60,448 nucleotides of DNA from JAYZDP01 sp036337765. Lineage in GTDB: Bacteria; Acidobacteriota; Thermoanaerobaculia; Multivoradales; Multivoraceae. Shown in pieces: positions 53,459 to 60,448 of this stretch. Under the pieces are notes generated by a model. The model was not told the origin of the DNA, searched no databases, and saw nothing but the letters and a program-made list of their open reading frames with translations. The stretch spans positions 1-60,448 of the forward strand of contig JAYZDP010000172.1 of the NCBI GenBank assembly GCA_036337765.1, read 5' to 3'. A program made the translations under genes and the position numbers. Each line of letters begins with the position of its first letter. Positions within the stretch are counted from its first letter, which is position 1.

Positions 53459-54489
53459 GGTCCCTCCTCGGCTCCGAGCGATTCGATATCGACCAGATCC
53501 GCCTGCTCACTGCGCAGTGCGATGACGGCACCCCGGATCCGGTATGCCGTGGGATCGCCGCTCGGGCTACGCATCTCGGCCACGATCCGGGTGCCAGGCA
53601 CGACTCCTAGGTCGAGCAGGCGCCGCCGCTCTTGGCCCCGGCATCGCGGCGAGAGCCCCGCCACGGTGGCCTCGTCGCCGGGACTGAGGCTCGACAGGTG
53701 GGCGTGCATGTCGGCGACCTGTGTGTCCTCGGCGAGCGGGGCTACGGTGACATTGCCTGCGAGAACAGGGGCTAGGGCGTGCTCCTCTGCCGCGGCCTCG
53801 AAGCGCACGATGCGTGGGGTGTTCTCGATCATCCGTACCCGCATACCCGGATAGAGCCCCTCCACCATCAGCTGCGAGAAGATCGCCTCTGGCTCGTCCT
53901 CGATATGGACGATTTCGCTCGCCTCGCCGGCGGCAATCTCGGTCAGGGCCTTTCCGGTCGGCAGCACGATCTCTCCGCTCGCCGTCGGAATGGGATCGCC
54001 GTGAGGGTCGTAGCGCGGCTGGCCCATGCGCAGAGCCAGCGACTCCGTCTCGTCCGCCGACAGGGTGTGCTCACGCTGATCGGCCTGGCGGTGCCACTCC
54101 GAGGCCTCGACCCCGGTCTCCTCCGCCAGGTATCGCTCCCACAGGCGATGGCTCCGAATCACGCGCAGCGCCTCGCGTCGGCCGGCTGCGGTCAGCCCGA
54201 AACCGCTCTCTGTCGGCTCGCTGAGACCCAGCTGCTGGAGCCGATCTACCAACTGCGCGGTGCGATCGCCGGAGCGCCCGAGAGCCCCGGACAGGCTCTG
54301 TAGGGTGCAGGTCGTGCGATGCGACTCGCAGTCATAAAGGTGCTTCAGGGAGTCCTCGACCTGCACTCGCTCCGTGACCCTGAGGGCCGCCACCAGACGG
54401 ACGATCCATCCCTTCTGGGGGCGAAACAGGAGCACCGCGACGACGCTCACGATCGCGAAGATGAAGAGAGCTGTCAGTGGCTGTGTCAT
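53455..54489 (-). CDS. Membrane-tethered DtxR-like regulator fused to two FeoA domains
   Basis: A 344-residue protein, first gene of the feoB operon. Residues 4-22 form a membrane helix (PLTALFIFAIVSVVAVLLF). A DtxR/MntR-type winged helix follows (VEDSLKHLYDCE, LGRSGDRTAQLVDRLQQLGL), then the metal-binding dimerisation helix (RVIRSHRLWERYLAEETG, then DQREHTLSADE) and the linker DPHGDPIPT. The C-terminal half holds two FeoA (SH3-like) domains, about 185-260 and 268-338 (DLGVVPGTRIVAEM). In most bacteria FeoA and the iron repressor are separate proteins. How a membrane-anchored repressor would reach its operator is unclear. It could sense iron at the FeoB transporter. Confidence 0.85.
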   Translation of the reverse strand: MTQPLTALFIFAIVSVVAVLLFRPQKGWIVRLVAALRVTERVQVEDSLKHLYDCESHRTTCTLQSLSGALGRSGDRTAQLVDRLQQLGLSEPTESGFGLTAAGRREALRVIRSHRLWERYLAEETGVEASEWHRQADQREHTLSADETESLALRMGQPRYDPHGDPIPTASGEIVLPTGKALTEIAAGEASEIVHIEDEPEAIFSQLMVEGLYPGMRVRMIENTPRIVRFEAAAEEHALAPVLAGNVTVAPLAEDTQVADMHAHLSSLSPGDEATVAGLSPRCRGQERRRLLDLGVVPGTRIVAEMRSPSGDPTAYRIRGAVIALRSEQADLVDIESLGAEEGP

Positions 54490-54533
54490 CGGCTGAGTAG
54501 TCCTTACCAGGGAGAGCGTCGCTCGCGATTCGA

Positions 54534-54585
54534 GGAGTTTAGCATATTAAAAGTAAATTCTTTGGTAGATAAAAACAAGGAGCCG
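54534..54585 (-). promoter_or_regulatory. AT-rich promoter region of the feo operon
   Basis: A conspicuous AT-rich island in an otherwise GC-rich window lies 45-96 bases upstream of the regulator start. On the minus strand it reads TTGTTTTTATCTACC, then TTTACTTTTAATATGCTAAA. It offers -10-like TAATAT and a weak 20-base dyad with TTTA and TAAA ends. It does not match the classical DtxR or Fur boxes, so autoregulation is only a possibility. Confidence 0.4.
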
Positions 54586-54620
54586 TGAGGTGCCAGCCTT
54601 TCGGATCTCGACTGGATTGG

Positions 54621-56648
54621 CTAGGGGAGAGCCAGAGCGATGAGCTGCGGTGTCGTACCCCTCGCGCTGCTCGCTCGGATCGCGGCTACCAGGTCAGGCT
54701 CGGACTCCTCGAGCTCGGGTGGGATCTCGATCCCGGCCAGAAAGGAGCCGCCTCCCACCGCGACTACGATGAACTGCTTGCCGCCGACCATGTAGGTGAC
54801 CGGGTTGGCCTGAGCCGTGTCGGGTAGCGGGATGTGGCCGAGGAGCTCCCCGTTCGCCTTGTCGAACACATTGATCCGGGGACTGTTCTCCGGCCCCATG
54901 CCCTGACTCTGGGTGACAAAGAGCAGCGCCTTGGTAAGGAGCGGGCTACCCGAGCCGCCACCGAGAAGAGGCGGCACATCAAGTCCCTCGAGAGCGGGGT
55001 GGCCCCTCGGGCCGACGCCGTTGGGAGTCATCCAGACGTGCTCGCCCTTGTTGAGGTCGATCGCGGTGACGCGTCCCCAGGGGGGCTTGACCAGCGGCAG
55101 TCCCCGAGGCCCCTGTACCGAGCCGAAGAAGCTGCCGGTGTAGTTCAGATCGGAGCGCGCGGCGTCGGTCTTCGACAGCGGGTGACGGCTGATGCTGGTG
55201 GTCGACGGGACGTACAGGATGGCAGTTTCGGGGTCGACGGCGGCACCGGGCCAGTTCGCACCGCCGCCCGCGCTCGGAAGCATGAGGACGCCGGGCTCGA
55301 ACGAGGGCGGTGTGAAGAGCGGGCCGATCCGGTAGCCACTCGCGATCTCGATAGCCTCGGCCTTGATCTCGGGCGTGAAGTCGACGAGGTCGTCGTGCGA
55401 GACGCCCTGCCGGTCGAAGGCCGGCGGCTGGGTGGGAAACGGTTGGGTGGCCGAGGCGCGCTCGCCCGGCACGTCGGAGGCCGGCACCTGCCGCTCCTCG
55501 ATCGGCCACACCGGCTCGCCGGTGACGCGATCGAACACGTAGGTGAAGGCCTGCTTCGAAGTCTGTGCCAGCGCCTTGATCGTGCGGCCGTCGACCGTGA
55601 TGTCGAGTAGGTGGGGCGGAGTCGGGAAGTCGTAGTCCCAGAGCCCGTGGTGGACCGCCTGGAAGTGCCAGACGCGCTCGCCGGTCTCCGCGTTCAAGCA
55701 GACGATGCTCTCCGCGTAGAGGTTGTCGCCCAGACGATGACCCCCGTAGAAATCGTTGGTCGGCGTTCCGGTCGGCAGGTAGACGTAGCCCAGTTCCTCG
55801 TCCACCGCCATCATGTTCCAGACGTTCGTGTTGCCGGTGTAGGTCCAGGAGTCGCCTTCCCAGGTCTCCACCCCGGCTTCGCCCTGTTGTGGAATGGTGT
55901 GGAAGACCCACTTCATCTCGCCCGTAGCGGCGTCGAAGCCACGGATGTGGCCCGGCGGAGCCTTTCGGCGAACGGCGCCGTCGCTGACGACCGAGCCGAC
56001 GACGACCGTGTTGCCGACGATCGCGACCGGTGAGCTGTGGGTGATGTTGCGCGGGTTCACCCGTCGACCGAAGTGCTCGAGACCGCGGTCTGCCAGCAAG
56101 TCGACTGAGCCCGAGTCGCCGAACTCGCTCACCGGCTCGCCGGTCTTGCCGTCGAGCGCTAGCAAACGGCGGTCGTGGGTGGCGATGAAGATCCGAATCT
56201 GTTCTCGATCACTATTTGCGGGTCGGCCGCGCATCCCCGCCGCGGGCGACCAGGCGGCGACGCCGCGATGCTGGAAGCCGAGGTTTGCCGGTCGGCCGGC
56301 TCGCCACGACTCCGGGTCGTACGCCCAGACCGTCTTGCCGGTCACAGCGTCGATCGCCGCCACCTGCGACACCTCGGTCGCGACGTAGAGGAGACCGTCG
56401 AGCATGATCGGTATGGGCTTGAACCCGCCGGGCTTGACGCGATCGTTCGCCTCCACGACGCGAGAGGAGATCGACTCCCACGTCCAGGCGATCTCCAGCT
56501 CGTCGAAGTTCGTTCGATCGATCTGATCGAGGGGCGAATACTTGGTGTTGTGTGGGTCGTTGCCGAAACGCGGCCACTCGACCGTTTGGGCCGTGATCGG
56601 CGCGGCCAGGAGAGCTACGGCGGCTGCCATCCGGAGTGCAGGTATCAC
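54621..56648 (-). CDS. PQQ-dependent dehydrogenase (quinoprotein glucose dehydrogenase-like)
   Basis: A 675-residue exported eight-bladed propeller enzyme starting at a GTG preceded by AAGGTAGGAAG. A signal peptide ends near TAQT. The family beginning WPRFGNDPHNTKYSPLDQI is followed by a chain of Trp-containing blades, for example DAVTGKTVWAYDP and DAATGEMKWVFHTIPQ, the latter typical of membrane-glucose-dehydrogenase-like PQQ enzymes. HHGLWDYDFPTPPHLLDI carries the conserved Asp region at the PQQ site. There is no membrane anchor like that of E. coli Gcd, so it should be soluble in the periplasm and oxidise sugars or alcohols. It precedes the feo operon but is separated from it by 131 bp. 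Confidence 0.9.
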   Translation of the reverse strand: MIPALRMAAAVALLAAPITAQTVEWPRFGNDPHNTKYSPLDQIDRTNFDELEIAWTWESISSRVVEANDRVKPGGFKPIPIMLDGLLYVATEVSQVAAIDAVTGKTVWAYDPESWRAGRPANLGFQHRGVAAWSPAAGMRGRPANSDREQIRIFIATHDRRLLALDGKTGEPVSEFGDSGSVDLLADRGLEHFGRRVNPRNITHSSPVAIVGNTVVVGSVVSDGAVRRKAPPGHIRGFDAATGEMKWVFHTIPQQGEAGVETWEGDSWTYTGNTNVWNMMAVDEELGYVYLPTGTPTNDFYGGHRLGDNLYAESIVCLNAETGERVWHFQAVHHGLWDYDFPTPPHLLDITVDGRTIKALAQTSKQAFTYVFDRVTGEPVWPIEERQVPASDVPGERASATQPFPTQPPAFDRQGVSHDDLVDFTPEIKAEAIEIASGYRIGPLFTPPSFEPGVLMLPSAGGGANWPGAAVDPETAILYVPSTTSISRHPLSKTDAARSDLNYTGSFFGSVQGPRGLPLVKPPWGRVTAIDLNKGEHVWMTPNGVGPRGHPALEGLDVPPLLGGGSGSPLLTKALLFVTQSQGMGPENSPRINVFDKANGELLGHIPLPDTAQANPVTYMVGGKQFIVVAVGGGSFLAGIEIPPELEESEPDLVAAIRASSARGTTPQLIALALP

Positions 56649-56803
56649 CTTCCTACCTTAACTTGGTTCAGCTCTCGGTGAGGAAAGGCTGCAACCCAAT
56701 CGTGGAAGATCCCGTCTTAATCTGTAGGTGGCCCCGAAACTCTGGATTCCGCGATTCCTTATGGGCGCCCGCGTCGTTGCGACACGCTGAGCGCTGGTGG
56801 CGC

Positions 56804-57160
56804 CGCCGATGAGCTCGGCGCTCGGCTCGATGCCTTCGTCGAGCCCTACGTTGCGGCCGGACACCTGTCGGGCTCACTGCTCGTAGCGCGGGGCGACGAA
56901 GTGCTCGTCGAGCGGAGTTGGGGTTGGGTCGACCCCGGGTCGCAGTTCCCCGTCACGGCGGACAGTCCGTTGCCCATCGCGTCGATCACCAAGCCGTTTT
57001 CACCATCATCCTCGCCTTCGCACTTCAGGAGCAGGGCCTGCTCGGCCATGACGACGCGCCGGTACAGCTCCGCGGGCTATGCCGTGCTGGCCGGTGCCAT
57101 GGAGGCGGCTGCAGGGACGTCGTACGGCGCCCTGCTGCGTTCCCATGTCGGAGTGAATCC
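56804..57160 (+). pseudogene. Decayed serine hydrolase (class C beta-lactamase fold)
   Basis: On the plus strand, ADELGARLDAFVEPYVAAGH, then ARGDEVLVERSWGWVDPG and the SxxK box IASITKPF are followed by a frameshift into TIILAFALQEQGLLGHDDAPV, then a deletion, then SSAGYAVLAGAMEAAAGTSY in the first frame. These are the N-terminal half and the Y-x-N-like motif of a beta-lactamase-fold hydrolase. Between them and after them the gene is missing. It ends within 20 bases of repeat copy D. No start codon or ribosome site is evident. The remaining stretch from 56649 to 56803 shows nothing I can assign. Confidence 0.7.
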
Positions 57161-57177
57161 ACCTGCCAGCGGTTCTG

Positions 57178-57289
57178 AGCCTGCGCGGCGAGCGCCCCCC
57201 GGAGGGACAACAGGCTGGCGGAGGACGTGGTACGAGCGCAGTACAGATTCGACGGATACTCAGTGGTGACTACCACGGCCTCCGCCAGC
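57178..57289 (-). repeat. Structured dispersed repeat, copy D
   Basis: Minus-strand element at the 3' end of the RND pump gene. The left arm 57271-57289 (GCTGGCGGAGGCCGTGGTA) pairs with 57214-57232, 18 of 19 positions, around a 38-base loop. The tail at about 57178-57210 contains CCCTCCGGGGGGCGCT. The left arm encodes the last residues of the pump (WRRPW) and its TAG stop at 57270-57272, so the element and the gene end overlap. Confidence 0.82.
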
Positions 57290-60200
57290 TCCAGAGAACA
57301 GGGACGACGATCAGATTCAGAAGGGTCGAGCTCAGAAGACCGCCTAGGATGACCTGAGCCATCGGGCTCTGGATCTCGTTGCCGGGGGCGCCGCCGGCCA
57401 GCACCAGGGGTACCAGGGCGAGCCCGGCGGTCAGCGCGGTCATCAGGATGGCGGGCATGCGCTCCAGCGAGCCCTGCCGTACGACCTCCGTCACGTCGAT
57501 CCCGGTTCGTGCCAGGCGCTGATAGTTGTTGACCAGAAGCACGCCGTTGCGAGTCGCGATCCCGAAAAGAGTGACGAATCCGACGAGCGTGGCGACCGAC
57601 AGGACGCCACTCGCTGCGGTCACGGCTACAACGCCGCCGATCAATGCGAGCGGCAGGTTGACCAGAACGATCGCCGAATCACGGTGGCTGCCGAACATCA
57701 GATAGAGGAGGGCATAGACGCCGCCCAGGATGGCAAGCGACAGGAGGCCGAGGTTGCGGGTGCTTCGGACTGCCTCCTCGAACTGGCCCTCGAATCGGGT
57801 CGAGTAGCCGGCCGGTAGCGCGATCTCGGCGGCGACGGCCGTCTGTGCGGCTTGTACCGTGCCGGCCAGATCGAGCTCCGCGACGTTGGCGGTCAGCATG
57901 GCGACGCGCTGCACGTTCTCACGCCGGATCAGCGACGGCCCGATGGTGCGGTGGATGTCGGCCACCCGGTCGAGGCGTAAGACGTCGCCGTCGGGCGTTG
58001 TGACCGGAAGCTCGCCAAGCCGCTCCGGGGCCGATCGGAGCTCGGCGGGAAAGCGCACGACCACGTCGGAGGTCAGCCCCTCTTCGAGGATCTCACCGAC
58101 ACGCACGCCCTGAAAGAGCGCCTCGGTGGCGGCGGCGAGATCGGCCGGTGAGAGACCGTGCTGAGCCATCGCGACGCGGTCGAAGTCAATCACCAACTCG
58201 GGGATCGCCGCCTGTTCCTGGTTCGAGAGATCTACAATTCCCGGCACTCCTTCCAGAACCTGCGAGACGCGGGTGGCCAGGTTCCGTAGCACCGCCGGGT
58301 CGGGGCCGAAGATCTTGACCGCCAGGTTGGTGCGAGACCCGGAGAGCATGTGGTCGATGCGGTGACTGATCGGCTGACCGAAGGACACCGTGACTCCGGG
58401 AATGGTGCCGACGGCGTCTCGCATCTCGGTGATCAGCGCCTCCTTGTTGCGACCGTGCTCGAGCGGGCCGAGGACCACCTCCATCTCCGAAGCGTTGACT
58501 CCCTGAACGTGCTCGTCGCGCTCCGCGCGACCGGTCCGGCGGCTGGTCGACACCACCTCAGGGAAGCCGAGCAGCGCCTGTTCGACTTGCAGGGCCAAAG
58601 CGTCGGCGTCGGTGAGCGGAATCCCAGGAGGACTGACCACCGACAGGGTGAGCGAGCCTTCGTTGAAGGGCGGCAGGAAGCTGCGCCCCAGGCGGGGTAC
58701 CATGGTCGCGGTGGCCACGACCGCTGCCGCGACTCCGAAGAGGATCACCCCACGATGCGCCAGTGACCAGCCGAGCACCGATCGGTAGACCGTGCGGCAT
58801 CCGCGGAGAAGGGGCGGGTCGCTCGCGCGCAGAGCGCGCTCGGAGCGCAGTATCGAAACGCACAGCACCGGCGTCACGGTGAGGGCGACCACGAGCGACG
58901 CTGTGATCGAGGCGACGAAGGCGAAGCCGAGCGGTCGCAGCAGGCGACCCTCCAGGTCGGGCAAGAGAAAGACCGGCAGGAAGACCAGCACGATGATGAG
59001 GGTGGCGTAGAAGATCGGGCTGACCACCTCCGAGGTGGAGCGCGCCACGATGTCGGCGAAGGCGCCGCGGTCGTCGGCAAGCGTTGTGCGGTCGACGCCC
59101 TGTTCCCGCAGTCGCCGGTACACGTTCTCGACCGCGATGATGGCGTCATCGACGAGCAACCCGATGGCGAGGGTCAGACCGCCTAGCGTCATGGTGTTGA
59201 TGGTCTGACCGAAGAGCGAGATCAGAACGATCCCGGCCACCAACGCCAAAGGAATCGCCATCGACGAGATGACAGTGGTCCGGATGCTGCCGAGGAACAG
59301 CGCCAGGATGACGACGACCAGCAGCGCCCCGTTACGCAGCGCGCGAGTGACGTTGCCGATCGCGATCTCGATGAAGTCGGCCTGGCGGAAGTTCTCGGTC
59401 TCGATCACCACGCCGCTCGGCAGCGCCGTGCCGAGCCGCTCGACGACCTCGTCGATGCGGCGGGTGAGCTCCAGCGTGTTCGCCTGCGGCTGCTTCTGAA
59501 CCGACAGGATGACGGCCGGACGACCCCTGTACGAGCCGGTGCCGCGGGAAGGCTCCGGCCCCCAGTCGACGTCGGCGAGATCACGGACGCGCAGCGGGAA
59601 TCCAGCGCGGGTGGCGACGACCGAGTCGGCGACCTCCTCGGGCGTGCGTGCCCTACCCAGGCCGCGTACCAGGTACTCCTGACCGCCCTCGACGTGAAAG
59701 CCGGCAGCGGGGCTGCGGCTCGCTCGCGCCACCGCCTCGGTGAGGGCGCCGAGCGCGATGCCGTGTTGCGCCAGCGCTGCCGGCCGTGCGGTCACCTGGA
59801 GCTGGCGCACCTCGCCGCCGATCGGCACCACCTGCGAGATCCCGGTGACTGCGAGCAGGTTGCGGCGCACCACGGTCTCGGCGAGGCGCCGCAGCTCCAT
59901 CTGCGACACGGTGTCGGACGTCAAAGCGAGGAAGGTGATCTCGCCCATGATCGACGACACCGGCCCGAGTTCGGGCCGCTCGACCTGGCTCGGAAGCTCG
60001 ACCCCCGCCAGGCGCTCGCTCACGATCTGGCGCGCCCGATAGATGTCGGCGCCCCACTCGAACTCCACCCAGTTCACCGACAGGCCTTCTGCCGACACCG
60101 AGCGCAGCCGGTGGATTCCCGGCGATCCGTTGACGGCCGACTCGATCGGGAAGGTCACCAGCGCCTCGACTTCCCCAGGCGCCATTCCGGGCGCTTCGGT

Positions 60201-60356
60201 GAGGATCGTCACGGTCGGTGCGGTGAGATCCGGGAAGATATCGACTGGCAGGCCGGCGATCCAGAATCCGCCTACCGCCAGCAGCAGGACGGAGGCGATC
60301 GCGACCAGCAGAGGCTTGTCGAGCGACAGGCGGATGAGGGAGTCAAAGAAGCGCAT
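57270..60356 (-). CDS. Heavy-metal-type RND efflux pump (CusA/CzcA family)
   Basis: A 1028-residue inner-membrane pump. The start MRFFDSLIRLSLDKPLLVAI with AGGAAGAG before the ATG is typical. The first large periplasmic region contains GLPVDIFPDLTAPTVTILTE and PIESAVNGSPGI. The transmembrane motif for proton translocation is GLTLAIGLLVDDAIIAVENV (in the fourth helix), the signature of HME-RND pumps. The second half repeats the layout. Relatives export Cu(I), Ag(I), Zn or Co, but the specific metal is not resolvable because the key methionines are not obvious here. The adaptor gene lies upstream. Its last residues come from repeat copy D. Confidence 0.92.
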   Translation of the reverse strand: MRFFDSLIRLSLDKPLLVAIASVLLLAVGGFWIAGLPVDIFPDLTAPTVTILTEAPGMAPGEVEALVTFPIESAVNGSPGIHRLRSVSAEGLSVNWVEFEWGADIYRARQIVSERLAGVELPSQVERPELGPVSSIMGEITFLALTSDTVSQMELRRLAETVVRRNLLAVTGISQVVPIGGEVRQLQVTARPAALAQHGIALGALTEAVARASRSPAAGFHVEGGQEYLVRGLGRARTPEEVADSVVATRAGFPLRVRDLADVDWGPEPSRGTGSYRGRPAVILSVQKQPQANTLELTRRIDEVVERLGTALPSGVVIETENFRQADFIEIAIGNVTRALRNGALLVVVILALFLGSIRTTVISSMAIPLALVAGIVLISLFGQTINTMTLGGLTLAIGLLVDDAIIAVENVYRRLREQGVDRTTLADDRGAFADIVARSTSEVVSPIFYATLIIVLVFLPVFLLPDLEGRLLRPLGFAFVASITASLVVALTVTPVLCVSILRSERALRASDPPLLRGCRTVYRSVLGWSLAHRGVILFGVAAAVVATATMVPRLGRSFLPPFNEGSLTLSVVSPPGIPLTDADALALQVEQALLGFPEVVSTSRRTGRAERDEHVQGVNASEMEVVLGPLEHGRNKEALITEMRDAVGTIPGVTVSFGQPISHRIDHMLSGSRTNLAVKIFGPDPAVLRNLATRVSQVLEGVPGIVDLSNQEQAAIPELVIDFDRVAMAQHGLSPADLAAATEALFQGVRVGEILEEGLTSDVVVRFPAELRSAPERLGELPVTTPDGDVLRLDRVADIHRTIGPSLIRRENVQRVAMLTANVAELDLAGTVQAAQTAVAAEIALPAGYSTRFEGQFEEAVRSTRNLGLLSLAILGGVYALLYLMFGSHRDSAIVLVNLPLALIGGVVAVTAASGVLSVATLVGFVTLFGIATRNGVLLVNNYQRLARTGIDVTEVVRQGSLERMPAILMTALTAGLALVPLVLAGGAPGNEIQSPMAQVILGGLLSSTLLNLIVVPVLWSWRRPW

Positions 60357-60370
60357 GCTCGGTTCTCTTC

Positions 60371-60448
60371 CTAATGAACATGGCCTTGGGCTTCGCCTGT
60401 CGCCATCAGCGAAGCCCGACGTATGGCCTGGCCGCCGAGAGTCACGAG
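60371..60448 (-). CDS. C-terminal end of RND periplasmic adaptor (membrane fusion protein), partial
   Basis: Only the last 25 codons are in the window, ending in a TAG at 60371-60373, 14 bases before the start of the pump gene. They read LVTLGGQAIRRASL, then MATGEAQGHVH. The VTLGGQAI segment followed by a short His-containing end is common at the C-terminus of CusB/CzcB-type adaptors that precede HME-RND pumps. The gene position supports this. The rest lies outside the window. Confidence 0.6.
   Translation of the reverse strand, partial: LVTLGGQAIRRASLMATGEAQGHVH

Noticed and set aside
54534..54585. A Fur or DtxR box upstream of the feo operon
   Set aside because: The AT-rich dyad matches neither the GATAATGATWATCATTATC-type nor the TTAGGTTAGSCTAACCTAA pattern sufficiently.
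56658..56877. Small minus-strand frames upstream of the PQQ dehydrogenase
   Set aside because: They have no ribosome site, no recognisable motif and overlap the plus-strand serine hydrolase remnant.

Overview
The window is a visibly GC-rich bacterial chromosome segment with densely packed genes, mostly ATG or GTG starts, frequent 4-8 bp stop/start overlaps and GGAGG-type ribosome sites. I see no rRNA, tRNA, CRISPR array, prophage or insertion sequence. The gene content includes two DUF2911 proteins, two fused cytochrome c / type II copper monooxygenase-like proteins, a very large M14 carboxypeptidase, a penicillin-acylase-family protein, PQQ-type beta-propellers and many exported hydrolases. 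This is typical of soil, marine or host-associated Acidobacteriota (Thermoanaerobaculia-like). That placement is inference from gene families only.

Layout. 1-5881: the start of a TauD-type dioxygenase on the minus strand, divergent from a complete five-gene Dpp/Opp peptide ABC transporter. 5981-8588: a Cys-rich secreted protein, a secreted protein of unknown function and a DUF2911 protein. 8646-14518: an epoxide hydrolase pseudogene, a sodium/solute symporter with a phytanoyl-CoA dioxygenase-like protein, an F420-type nitroreductase, a serine hydrolase and a MOSC protein. 14597-18295: an Fbp-type (ferric iron) ABC transporter. 18321-26450: small secreted proteins, a second DUF2911 protein, a penicillin-acylase-family protein, the M14 peptidase, an orphan anti-sigma-like protein and a wrecked adenylate cyclase. 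26447-37365: a block of oxidative and hydrolytic enzymes (CmcJ-like oxidoreductase, Tat-exported dipeptidase, Baeyer-Villiger monooxygenase, alpha/beta hydrolase, serine hydrolase, FKBP isomerase, tannase-like esterase, TPP enzyme) with two hydrolase remnants. 37413-43569: a crotonase translationally coupled to a second complete Dpp/Opp transporter. 43566-50287: a PQQ-propeller lipoprotein, two cytochrome c/copper proteins around a 7Fe ferredoxin and a SAM-fold protein, and a frameshifted EamA transporter with a His-rich tail. 50389-60448: an SDR, the iron regulator/FeoA fusion with FeoB, a PQQ dehydrogenase, a serine hydrolase pseudogene and a CusA/CzcA-type RND pump with the end of its adaptor.

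Themes. Metal handling recurs: Fbp, Feo with a membrane-tethered DtxR-like regulator, 7Fe ferredoxin, copper proteins and HME-RND efflux. Uptake and breakdown of peptides or acylated compounds is the other main theme. At least five genes are decayed, usually through internal deletions.

The most unusual signal is a dispersed structured element, present four times (11557-11672, 12178-12287, 19444-19519, 57178-57289). Each copy has a long hairpin whose outer stem differs in sequence between copies but stays base-paired. The inner stem is conserved, and a nearly invariant tail of about 33 nt containing CCCTCCGGGGGGCGCT follows. Three copies sit directly at the stop codon of a gene. I do not recognise it as a known family.
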